Of a stretch of 64,000 bases of DNA, positions 20,565 through 31,024 are shown in pieces (position 1 is the first letter of the stretch; the number at the start of each line of letters is the position of its first letter). This DNA comes from Agarophyton chilense (taxonomy: Eukaryota; Rhodophyta; Florideophyceae; Gracilariales; Gracilariaceae), in the NCBI GenBank assembly GCA_030374765.1, contig JARGXX010000092.1, positions 1,736,001 through 1,800,000 of the forward strand, read 5' to 3'. Under the pieces are notes generated by a model. It had not been told where the DNA came from. It worked only from the letters and a program-made list of their open reading frames with translations, and made no database searches. Made by a program: the position numbers and the translations under genes.

Positions 20565-21932
20565 ATGCCGGAGTCCACAGCAGTCGCTTCCGCCCCACCA
20601 CCAGCAAAGCCTCCCCAACCGCATGACGCAGACATCGCTATGGCTGATGCTACAGATGACGGTCCACTCGCTCAGCTCATGGCTACCGCCCAAGCGTGCT
20701 CCGATCCCGCGCAAGCCCGGGCCACGTATAGAAAGGTCATTGATTTCGACACGTCCTCCATCCACCATTCCGACACAGCAAATGAGGACATCGCTAAGAT
20801 AAAGGAAACCGCCATTCTGAAACTCGCCGATCTGCTCGTCGCATCTGGAAATGCCAACAAGCTTTCTGAGCTTCTCAAGTCGCTGCGTCCGTTCTTTTCA
20901 ACCATCGCCAAGGCCAAAACAGCCAAGATCGTCCGTGGTTTGCTTGACTCTGTTTCAAAGGCCAACGATGCAGCCGAGTTGCAGGTCAACCTTTGTAAGG
21001 AAACCATCCAATGGTGCCGCGAGGAGAAGAGGACTTTTCTGCGCCAACGTGTGGAAGGTAGACTTGCTGCCCTGTACCTGGACAATTCCCGTTACAATGA
21101 TGCTTTGAAGATCATCAACGAGCTCTTGCGTGAAGTGAAGCGTTTGGACGACAAGGCTCACTTACTCGAAATTCAGCTCACAGAATCTCGCATTCATCAT
21201 GCTTTGCGAAACATTCCCAAAGCACGCGCCGCCCTCACCTCCGCACGCACCACCGCCAATGCCATATATGTCCCGCTAACGCTGCAGGCTCAAATTGATA
21301 TGCAGGCTGGAATCATCGCTGCCGAGGAAAAGGACTACAAGACGGCTTATTCGTACTTTTATGAGGGCTTTGAAGGCTATATGAGCCTCGAGGATCCGAA
21401 AGCTGTCAGCAACTTAAAATACATGCTGCTGTGCAAGATCATGACGGGCAATGCGGAAGACGTGCCGGGCATCGTAAACGGGAGCGTTGCGCTCAAGTAT
21501 TCCGGTCGAGAGGTTGATGCCATGCTAGCTGTTGCGAAGGCCCATTCCGAGAGAAGTCTAGAGTCTTTCGAAAAGACTCTGAAACAATATAAGCCGGAAT
21601 TGTCAGATGATCCTATTGTTCAAGCCCACCTTAGTTCGTTGTATGACACTCTAAAGGAGCAAAACCTTCTGCGGTTGATTGAGCCGTTTTCACGGGTTGA
21701 GATTCAGCATGTGGCCAAGTTGATCAACTTGGACTTGAACGATGTCGAGTCAAAGCTATCCCAGATGATACTGGACAAGAAGCTAAATGGGATTTTAGAT
21801 CAGGGCGCAGGGTGTTTGGTTGTGTATGATGATCTTCCGATATCAAAGACGTATCAATGTAGTCTGGATACAATGGCTAACATGGACAATGTGGTCAACT
21901 CACTTTTTGACAAAGCATCGACATTAAGATAA
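20565..21932 (+). CDS. RPN6: 26S proteasome regulatory subunit RPN6 (PSMD11)
   Basis: An intronless gene encoding 455 aa. RPN6 is a lid subunit of the 26S proteasome that clamps lid, base and 20S core together. The protein shows the TPR-like helical solenoid of RPN6 (LCKETIQWCREEKRTFLRQR, LLREVKRLDDKAHLLEIQL, LPKARAALTSARTTANAIY-type segment beginning IPKARAAL) and the hallmark TAYSYFYEGFEGY and LKYMLLCKIM. The C-terminal PCI domain spans about residues 300-430, with EQNLLRLIEPFSRVEIQHVAKLI split into two parts and LSQMILDKKLNGILDQG. I chose the ATG at 20565 (context TCAACCATGC); the frame is open upstream only from a GTG. The N-terminal 50 residues are Pro/Ala-rich and longer than in animal RPN6 (422 aa). 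Confidence 0.96.
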   Translation: MPESTAVASAPPPAKPPQPHDADIAMADATDDGPLAQLMATAQACSDPAQARATYRKVIDFDTSSIHHSDTANEDIAKIKETAILKLADLLVASGNANKLSELLKSLRPFFSTIAKAKTAKIVRGLLDSVSKANDAAELQVNLCKETIQWCREEKRTFLRQRVEGRLAALYLDNSRYNDALKIINELLREVKRLDDKAHLLEIQLTESRIHHALRNIPKARAALTSARTTANAIYVPLTLQAQIDMQAGIIAAEEKDYKTAYSYFYEGFEGYMSLEDPKAVSNLKYMLLCKIMTGNAEDVPGIVNGSVALKYSGREVDAMLAVAKAHSERSLESFEKTLKQYKPELSDDPIVQAHLSSLYDTLKEQNLLRLIEPFSRVEIQHVAKLINLDLNDVESKLSQMILDKKLNGILDQGAGCLVVYDDLPISKTYQCSLDTMANMDNVVNSLFDKASTLR

Positions 21933-24900
21933 ATATGCGCATCGCGTTGCTGCGAATAAGTTTCGTTTGCGTACATTTTCCTTTTCTTCTGGCGACGACA
22001 TTTGCGAATGTGCGTTGGTGTTGAATCCATGCGGAAAGGAGAAGCCCACGAAGACAAAGCAATCTTCACGTGCAACATTAATCGGTATCACCGCATCACT
22101 GATGCATGTACACGGTATGCAGATAGTCTTCATACGGTTTACGGAATGTGACAAGTACCGCTCAGTCCCCCTGCCTCCATCCATACCGTAGTGCTCATTG
22201 TTCTGTACCTGTTTGACTTAGTGTTTTAACATCGCCGTCTACTCTCGATTTCAAAGCCGATGGAATATCACGTTCCACAAAAATAGTTGTATTTTCAAAA
22301 CGAGGCCGAGACCTTATAGTTTTATTAATGCCCTTCCACAGAGATTCCAACTCAGGAAAGTTGCTGGCGAAAGAGAAAGTACAAAGCTTCTGAGAGAGAT
22401 TGTCATCCGACAAATGTCGAAATCCTCGCTTTCTCCAGTACAGTTTTTTTTTAAAGAATGGTAATGTATAGTTGACGTTGAAAAGAAACAGTTGAAAAAG
22501 TGTGGTACATATAAAAACTGGGCGTAAACAGAAATATTTCTGATTAGAAAACTGATATTCAACGTTGCTGAAAGCGAAAAAGAGAGCAGTCCAAGAGGAG
22601 CCGATGGAAGCTGGCATAAATACTCCCTAAGTAGTATGTAGTCTTTCAAAGGAATGCTTATTCTCGTCCAATTTCATGACCCAGTCTTTTGTGTTCAAGA
22701 TAAAAAGAAGAGTTTTCTCTGTGATGTCGAATTCTTTTTTCATTACCATGCGTCCCTTTCAACTAGAGTATTGTTGCACCCGAAGTATTGAGGCGAAGGT
22801 TATCAAGACCTGAATAAAAAGACTCCGTAAAAATGGAAGAATACTGCCTAGGCTTTCTTTTGTAGTATGGTCGATAACGTTCTGTAGCCAGCCGATACCC
22901 CTGGGGATACCTACTTCCTCAATCAATCCCATGGGTCCGACGGTGCATCCATGACAACATCAGGATGCACCTTGCTGTCTATTTCCCCATATGGGATCAA
23001 TCATTTTAGTATAGCTATTTCTCTCATTATGATAACGGCGCCTGTTTATTTAGTGACCGCCGTCGCCCTCTTCCAAGGGCAGAGTTCTCCGATCTTTTTC
23101 GAAAAACTCTCACCTTTTACTATTACGCATTTTCCTACCCTTCGAGCGATCCCCTGTCGGGTCATTCAACGACCACTACCCAGGTTCTTCGCAGATATCC
23201 CCGTCTGGTTCCTAAATATATCCTCCGGGTCTCCTGCGGTTTAAGCCGTGGGTTCCCTTTTCTACATCCTCTCGGGTGTTCTTGCGTTCCGCCGCAACAC
23301 CCCGCTTACCGGCCACGTATCGCTCTGGGTGCAAACTGGCCACACGTTCCTCTACAAAGCCAGGGCTCAATCTTTTAATTTTTTTTTTCGCTCTCAAAAA
23401 ACCAGAAATTCTTCTCCAGCGTCTTGCTCAAAATTCTTTTCTCTGTGCAATAAAAAATAAGAACAATTCGGCCTTTGCTTTATTATTTACATCATTTGGA
23501 CAAGTTATCTGCTACGACGTTACAAAGCCTTGTGTACTATTCTTGAGTAAGGTAACTACTGCTGGCAAAATCCGTACAAGATTTGGAGAAACTGACCCAG
23601 AACAACGGTGGCTCTTCGAATCTTCCAGTCACCATCCAAGATAAATGCAATGTTTTATCCTTTTCTTCATCGTTTTTCCCCGCAGTAGTGAGATTTAAAC
23701 GGCTCACAAACCAGAGATGTGAAGATATCATTGATAAAAAGTAGGACGTATCGTAGAAGCATTTAAAGACTTTCTTAGACAACTAGAAAACTCTTAGCAT
23801 CTAGATGTTTGTGAAGATTTCTATAGAGAAACAATATATTTTTTATGTGGTAAACGGTAAAATCGCTGTGGAAACGGCAGAAGCTAAAGATAACAGTATA
23901 ACTGAGAAAGATTTGCAGACGAGTTCTATCAAAAGATAAACGTCAAGTAGAGTCGTTGTGAGCAGACGATTTTTTGTTTTTGTTATTCTTTTTTAGTATG
24001 GTCTGCAGTTCTTGATTTTGAAAGTTCATGAGCCATCTTCGAGATGGATTTATCTCCTAGAAGAAAGCCAAAATTTTCAACAGTCTTTTTTTTATCATCC
24101 TTTCCACTGGACGAGAATTCGTGCAGACTATCTAGTGATATTCGTCTGCGTGCATCGGAAAAGCCCGTGAATACCGTCTGTTTTCTCTCTCGCACCACAG
24201 TCGCGATGAGCTCACTTATTAATTGTGTAGGAATCAACGGGATGCAGTGAAGCCAAATGTTTTGTTTGCGTTCATTCGAGTCAGTTTTAAGCGACGTACT
24301 ACCTTGATACATCATACTTCAGAACGTATTTATAAACAGGAAAAATAGAAGTTTTCTTGAACATATACAGCGTCAAAAGCGGCTCTACTTCATAGTATTT
24401 AAGAGTGGAAAGAAATTGAGATAGATGGTCATTTGTGCTACAGTAGGTTTCCAATGGCAAGTTCTGTAGAACAAACGCTGAGTGGTGATTCACATCTATT
24501 TACTTTGATTGCGAGTTAATTCTTTGCATGCGAAATTCTTTTTCATGGATTGGCTTGCGGGCGTGGCTGGTCAATCACCCTCTGCTTCGAAAACTTACCA
24601 GTGAAAGGGTTTTTATTAGAATGCAATAAAGCTGGTATAAAAAAGAGGTTCTGGGAAACGTAGGAACCCTTGAGAGAAGAAAGAGCGTAGAGACGTGATC
24701 CTTGTCTTGTACCGTCTCCATGGACCAATTTAGATTCTCTAGTCACGCATTTTATATACAAGATATGAGGTTCAAAGCATGGTGTTAAGGATGGTGTTCA
24801 AAATGGCAAATCATAACCCCCGCAGGGCCATCTAGTCTTAAATGACGGATCAAACGCCAAGCAGAAGTATCTTGAAGGAGACTAGACTGCTTGACTTTGA

Positions 24901-25804
24901 AATCACGGGTGTTATGCTGTGGTTTATGTTCTGGCTGTGGTTAATGTTTTAATCTAGAACCTGCTCTAAGATTTGGTTTTCCGAAGACTTGACCAAAAAA
25001 TGGCGCCTCTGCGTTTGGTCGACTAAACCTTTACACAACCTCCTCGTGGTATCGACTGTGAAGCGTAAGCAGGCTAATGGAGAAATCCAGAAAGAGATCC
25101 CTGTTGAAGGAAAAAGTGATCAGGCCTTCGTAAATTAGTGATCTCCATTTTGTTGGTTTGTTTTTCAGAACTTTTGAGTTATGTTTCAATTTTCTGAGAA
25201 AATGATATTACCGGTATTTAAAACCCCAAACCTGTAGTATGATATTAAATTTTATTTTAAAGTCTGAGTTCAACAAAATACAAAGCGTATGTGAGTTTCC
25301 GTTCGAAATTTGGTTCATTGAGTTTTATTGACGTGGTTTGTGACAAAGACAAAAAACGAAACTATGTATCGTCTTTCTTAATTGAGTGATCAGTGGTTGT
25401 CACCACGCGCGCAAGTTTATCTTTAGTGCCCTCCGGAAGCTGGAGTGAAGGGTGTGTTGGTGGTATTTCTTGTCTTCCCATGAATATTTATAAGATTTTT
25501 GAAGTTGATTATCATAACTAACGGGTTTTAAATGTACTGTTCTTTGTAATTTGAATTGTTTTCTAAGCAACGTTTTTGTAGATTTTTGTACGGCGCATTC
25601 TTTGTATTTAGGCAAGAAAAAAAGTGTTTAAAGCATCAATGTGTGTTCAAGAGTAATTTTTGGTAGTGTTGTCAAGAAACGAATCTCAAGGACCTGCCAC
25701 ATACGAGTATCAGACCTACTTTTACTTGTATAGGGGTCTGGTTGTGGTATTGCAGTAGCTACTGTAGCGTACTTGATATTAGATGGATTTCAACAGAAAA
25801 CATC
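21933..25804. other. About 3.9 kb AT-rich, no clear gene
   Basis: Several minus-strand frames of 60-140 codons exist, such as 23983-24315 and 22195-22617, but none has a motif I can name. The frames at 23983-24315 and 24299-24493 overlap end to end and look protein-like, so a frameshifted or intron-containing remnant is possible. Composition resembles the other gene-poor stretches of the window. Confidence 0.5.
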
Positions 25805-26611
25805 TGTAGCATTCTGGATGCACCTGAGTTCGACCGTTCGAAAAACTACGATGTCGCGATACGGCATTCATAAGCTATTTATTTTGCTATACTCGAGTAC
25901 GAGAAGTTATGAGGAGAATTAATTCATAAAAAGACTTTGAAAGGAGAAATTTAATTAAGAAGTGCTGTATTTAGTGTACACTGTAAGGTGCCATCACCAA
26001 ATATTTGATTTGGTATTATAAAGATAATTTTTTAGTGGCACGCTACGTGTATGTATTACTGTACAATACTTGCTTTGCCTCTTGGCACATTAAAGGGCGC
26101 AAGGCTCAGGTGAGGACGGCAAAAGGCCAATAAACAACCAACCAACCTAAACACCATCTTGGTGAGTCCTGAAAATCCTAAAGTGGTTCACCACAAAGGG
26201 GCGCCTATAGTATCAGTTCTTAACCGTTCTGAGCTATAGATCTTGTTCCGGGTATTCCCTCCACTGTTGCGCATTTACCGCCCTTTTTCTACAGCTTTCT
26301 GTGTGTGTTTGTGTGTGTGTTTGTGAGTGCGTGTGTGTTGTTTCTTTGTTGTTCTCACTACTGTTACCTGGTTATTTGTCTTGTCACGAAGGTTGTCGAG
26401 CCAATCTCGTGTGCTTTACGTACCGCCGTATCTGGACATCCACTTCGTGAATACACGAATTATCCCCATTGTTCAGGTACACCTGGTTGCTTTCCACAAA
26501 CTCTCTTCTTATCTAAAACCCGTCGCTCGCAAGGCACTACCCGCCCTCCACGAATATTTCTGGGGATACCCACTGCACCGAGACCTCTACTGTCTTCAGT
26601 GGAATACCACA
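25805..26611 (+). repeat. Gypsy LTR copy A (807 bp, plus orientation), truncated element
   Basis: The sequence starts TGTAGCATTCTGG and ends GTGGAATACCACA. It matches the reverse complement of 33604-34386 along its length, with scattered changes, so it is an LTR in plus orientation. Immediately inside follows ACG and TGGACTGGCCGATCTCAG, a primer-binding-site-like TGG start. About 45 bp further, near 26655, sequence switches abruptly to the C-terminal end of a minus-strand integrase. The LTR therefore belongs to, or was turned round relative to, the pol next to it. Flanking bases ACATC (left) do not repeat at the far end. Confidence 0.85.
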
Positions 26612-26654
26612 ACGTGGACTGGCCGATCTCAGCTGGACATATTTAGATATTTTT

Positions 26655-28453
26655 TCCACTCTCACGAAAACGTGTCCTCCGACTCGGATATCTAGGAGTG
26701 CCGGTCGCATTGACGCGTTCGAATTACGCTTGTAGCGCGCTTGGGCCTTTCCCATCTCTTTTGCAGCCTGTGTAGTGCGTTTCCGTAACTCATTCCTCCA
26801 GCGTAGGTGAAACTGAGCCGGCGTCGGCATTGACTCTTCTTTTGTTCTGTCCGAATCTACCTTGATTGGAAAAGCCGCTAGTCGGCGAGATATTACCAAT
26901 TCAAAGGGTGTCAGCTTCGTCGTCGAATGAACTTGCGCATTGTACGCGTAGCAAAGCGTGTCTGTATACATATCCCAGTCCTTCAGGTGTTCTCCGATGT
27001 AGTGCCGAATTGCGGCGAGTAGTGTACGGTTGTACCGTTCCACCTGCCCGTTACATTGCAGATGATACGTCGTAGTGGACACTTTCTTAACTACAAGTAT
27101 TCTGCATACATCTTGAAAGAAGCGTGCACCGAATTGCTTTCCGTTATCTGAGAGCAGAGTTTCCGGTTGTCCGTAGTAATAAACCCATTGGTGGATAAAC
27201 GCTCGAGCTATCACGGAAGCAGTAATCCGTTTCAGAGCAACATTCTTAACCAGCTTTGAGAAGCGATGAGTTATTACCAAAAGGTATCTATTTCCCCGCT
27301 TCGAGCGCATCAATTCTCCAAGTATGTCAATACTGACATACTGTAGAGGTACAAATGTTGGGAACAGCTTCAGTGGCTTCTTCTATTTCCAGAGCTTCAA
27401 TATATTCCTCGCGCACGTTACGCACATCTTGGCTGTCGCATGAATATCTGTATTATTCTACTGTGTCGGGAAATCCGATAGGTTGGTTTTACGCGAAGTC
27501 GCGGTTGGAACTCATAAGTGAGTGATATCATCAACATTTTGATATGAAACGGCATCCCGCATAGGATGCCTAGAGGCAGAATGTCTTTGTGGGACACGTG
27601 GTACCAGGAGTGGAGTGGCTTGCAACGGCGCATGTAGTTGCGATCCACGTGGCTGGTTTTACTACCCTTTGTAGCTAGACGTCCATTACGGACCGTACCC
27701 ATACAGTGGTTTGGCTAAGTGGCTGACCACTGGGTATTATTCATATATTTATTTGGGCACTCACCCTGGCACACAGTATATAGTGTACCAGAGGTGAGCG
27801 CCGACTCCAAGTAAAGGAGACAACATGGGCATCATGACTATTCTGTTCCTCGCTTAGAATTCCTTAACCGGAGATCCGGACGACCTATAATAGATAGTCA
27901 GCCCCCAACCACTTCACGAGCCGTCTCGTACCTACGTTACATCAACGTTTTACAGTTGCACTGTTCACCCTCGCTGGCGAGTAGTGGCCTTACAACCCAC
28001 TTCCAGCTCGCTGGTGTTGTAGCTCTACCACCCCTTTTCCTTCGCTGCAAGCGACCCATCGGCAGTCCGAACGCTGTCGCAGGGGTCTGCTGTCTCCGTT
28101 AGAGCGGATACTACACTATCCTTTTCCAAAGTTGGCCAATAGACGTCCCTTCTGAGGGTTAGATACAGATTCGTACCTCCTGGATGACCAGACATTTTCG
28201 AATAATGTGCCAAATGCAGTACTCTGCTGTTGAGAGCGTGTGGTATCACGATTTGCTCATACGATTCAACAGTTTGAACAAAGATTTCTCGATCGTCGAG
28301 ACGAAAAGGCAACACCTCCCCCCCGTTAAAACGAGAGCGGATAGCCGCGCAGAAGGCATCTGTAACTTCTTCACGTAATAGCTCTTCAAGAGAGATTTGT
28401 TCGAGTTGATGTTCTGGATCAGTGTCCGTAGTCTGGGCTACCATTAATTCCAT
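26655..28453 (-). pseudogene. Gypsy integrase, decayed, split by a nested LTR and 3'-truncated
   Basis: In minus order the H2C2 zinc-binding region comes first: HLAHYSKMSGHPGGTNLYLT then RRDVYWPTLEKD at about 28150. A nested 667-bp LTR interrupts it, after which IHATAKMCVTC supplies the two Cys of the zinc site. The core follows: YVSIDILGE with the first Asp, LLSDNGKQF with the second, and YHLQCNGQVERYNRTLL with the Glu, then YAYNAQVHSTTKLTPFELV. The frame reaches RVGGHVFVRVEK, the usual post-core segment, and is then cut off at about 26655 where LTR copy A leader begins. No chromodomain, polypurine tract or downstream LTR of its own remains. The element cannot be active. Confidence 0.88.
27449..28115. 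mobile_element. Nested solo LTR (667 bp) inserted in the gypsy integrase
   Basis: The insert starts TGTATTATTCTACTG and ends GGATACTACA, so it has TG...CA ends with short imperfect inverted termini. Outside flanks are ATATC (27444-27448) and CTATC (28116-28120), matching in the last four bases and consistent with a decayed 5-bp target duplication. Removing it rejoins the integrase reading WPTLEKD to IHATAKMCVTC. The same sequence recurs at 60894-61533 in the same orientation. No internal coding region is present, so it is a solo LTR. Confidence 0.85.
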
Positions 28454-28466
28454 TTGGTCATCCTCT

Positions 28467-30023
28467 TTATAGTTCTTCTAGTTCTTCTTCTTTCGTTCTC
28501 GAATTTTTTATTACCAAACATGGTATCTCATCATCGATTTCCAATTGGGTTTCTCCCAATGTCTCGAGTCGCGATAACGCGTCATCGTGTGCGTTTGCAG
28601 TTCCCTTCTTGTAGTTGGTTTTGAAATCAAATTCTGAAAGGCACAGACGCCATCGCACTAAGCGTCTCGACGGGTCGGTAATCGACATGAGCCATCTGAG
28701 GCATGAATGATCGGTATTGACCGTAAAGTGAGCACCCTGTAGATAAGGTCTGAGGGTCGTGAGAGCCCAAACCATAGCAAGGCATTTCTTTTCTGACACA
28801 GAGTAGTTCTTTTCTGCCTGGTGCAGTGTTCTCGACCAGTATATAATAGGATGTCATACGCCGTCTTCGTGCGTTTGAATAAGGACACACCCTATCTGAT
28901 AATCGCTAGCGTCCGTATCAATGGACTTAGAAAGATCCGTTTTCGGAAGAGATAACACAGGAGCTGTGGTCAGCACGTGTTTTAGCTTCGCGATAGCTTT
29001 TGCTTCGGCTTTTCCGAATTCCTTAAAATGAACGGGTTGTCGCTTCTTCAATAAAGGATTAAGTGGTGCAGCGATATGCGAATAGCGCGGCAAAAATCGT
29101 CTGTAGACGTTACAAAGTCCGAGGAAAGATCTCAATTGCGTCTGCGTTCGCGGAGGTTTGATCTCACGAATCGCAGCGGTCTGCACTTCTTCCATTTCCA
29201 GTTTTCCTGGCTTTATTTTGTGTCTCAGGTATTTCAATTGGTCCGTGAACCATTCACACTTTTTGATCTTCAAGGTAATTCCAGCTTGCTGTAACTTCTC
29301 GAGGATTCCCTTAACATTCCCGAAATGGTCCTTTATATTCTTACTGAAAATGGTGATGTCATCCAAGTAAACAAGAAATGTTTTCCACTTGAACTGTGAT
29401 AACATTATATCGATAGCACGCTGAAAAGTCGCAGGGGCGTTGGTCAAACCAAATGGCATTCGCTTAAAGCGATACAGTCCTGCGTGACGCGCAAATTTAG
29501 TCTTATCTTGGTCTTCTAGGGCGACTGGTATCTGCCAGTATCACCAATTTGCGTCAAGCGTAGTAAGAACATTGGCTTCTCCAAGACTATCGATGCATTC
29601 ATCCATACGCGGTAATGGGTACGTATCCCTCACAGCTACTGCATTCAGTTTTCTGTAGTCAACGCAAAAGCGAAAAGAACTATCTCCTTTGAGAACAAGG
29701 ACCACTGAGGATGCCCAAGCTGATCGAGCTGGTTCAATGATTCCCTTCTCCAACATGGGTTCCACGTGTTCTTGCTCGATCTGACGAGTTCGCTGGCCTG
29801 TCCAATACGATAATTGAGCGATGGGTCGTGTACCCGGTACAACGTCAATATGATCTTCTGTAGCCGCGATCTGGCCAATGTGTCCACTCCATATATGTGA
29901 AAACTTCAGCAGCAATCTGCGCAATCTTCCTTTATACTCCTGAGGAACGTGTTCCATCTTCACACCCTCGAGGGCTTCTTCCATCTCTTCTTCAGAGGCA
30001 TTCTCTTCCTTCATGTTATTCAT
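28467..30023 (-). pseudogene. Gypsy reverse transcriptase and RNase H, interrupted by stops
   Basis: RT begins near 30023. It shows IEPARSAWASSVVLV, the FRFCVDYRKLNAV motif, TYPLPRMDE and LTTLDANW, then an in-frame TGA (about 29541), then YWQIPVA in the same frame. It continues with KRMPFGLTNAPATFQRAID and VYLDDITIFS, where the YLDD catalytic box is intact. LRSFLGLCNVYRRFLP precedes the RNase H domain: DTDASDYQIGCVL, then another in-frame TGA near 28853, then SEKKCLAMVWALTTLRPYL and VNTDHSCLRWLM. The C-terminal DALSRLETLG marks the end of RNase H. Order RT-RNase H-integrase defines Ty3/Gypsy. The copy is dead but its RT boxes are well preserved, implying a moderately recent insertion. Confidence 0.92.
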
Positions 30024-30077
30024 GTTCTCGACCTCTCTTGTCGCTGTAGACTTCTGCTCGCCTGTTGGCGTTACTTC

Positions 30078-30986
30078 TCAGACGTCCGCCGTCATTATTA
30101 GTGTCGGTATCACAACTGAAGGGTGTGGCAGCGCCATGCCCAAAAGCTGATGCTTGTGTAAGCGACGCTCTTCAGAGCCAACATTGCTCACCAATATCCT
30201 GAAAGGGATCTTCGGGCTCACCTGTGCCATGGCTTTAGCGACTAAAAATTCACTAGTGTTATACAGTGCCGCGGTCGGCTGAATAACGATAAGTCCGTGC
30301 TTCTCAGAAACGACAGATAGACGTGTTTGACTTTTTGGTGGTATCACCGTTAGTTTACACACCCGAATCTTTGGAGATGTTCTTCTCACTGGGGTTTCGT
30401 ATTCTAATGACGGTGGTAATGGTGCAAATGAAGCGGATCGCCGACGAGGTCTGCGCACAATGGGAACTGTAGAGTCATTGTCCAGCTCCACTTCCCGATT
30501 CTTCGGACGAATCGACTCGACAAACTTGTCACAGTAGTCACAACCCAGCACAACTGGTGCAGCCGATGTGATACACACAATAAACGTTAACATGACAACC
30601 TGATTTCCCAAGCGAACGACAAGCCGTATTGTTCCAATAAACTTTATCGGTCTCTTGTTCGCATCCCGGATATCCGGTATCTGTGCTTGTTGTATTCGAG
30701 CTCGCTCGTCTTCGCGCAATTCAGACAACCTGATAAAGTTTGGGCCTGCACCCGTATTCAATGCAGCGAGTATTCGCGATAACGGCGATTGAGAAGAGCC
30801 GACGTCGGCAAAGACCTTGTAGTTTCTTTGGGCCATAATCATGATGTGATTCTTTCTCCTACTTGGGCACACATGTCGTCTCCAAGGACGTTTCAACATG
30901 CAGTAAAACTGTACATGGTTTCCGACATTCGAAGATCTTCCTGGTATCAGTAGGACCTTCGGTTTTAATTCACGGGAGCGGGGCAA
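30078..30986 (-). pseudogene. Gypsy aspartic protease region, catalytic Asp replaced by Asn
   Basis: This open frame holds the retropepsin-like domain. AALNTGAGPNFI lies where the family has a DTGA active-site triad, so the nucleophile position reads Asn (AAT codon near 30765). The flap and C-terminal part follow: RPIKFIGTIRLVVRLG, then PVVLGCDYCDKFV, the usual hydrophobic-G segment. The frame then leads through a basic linker (RRPRRRSASF) to RT. The Asp-to-Asn change would abolish proteolysis by ordinary chemistry. It may be simple decay. Confidence 0.8.
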
Positions 30987-31024
30987 TTTCGGTACCCCGA
31001 TCGGTTTGGGGGGTTTGAATCAAC

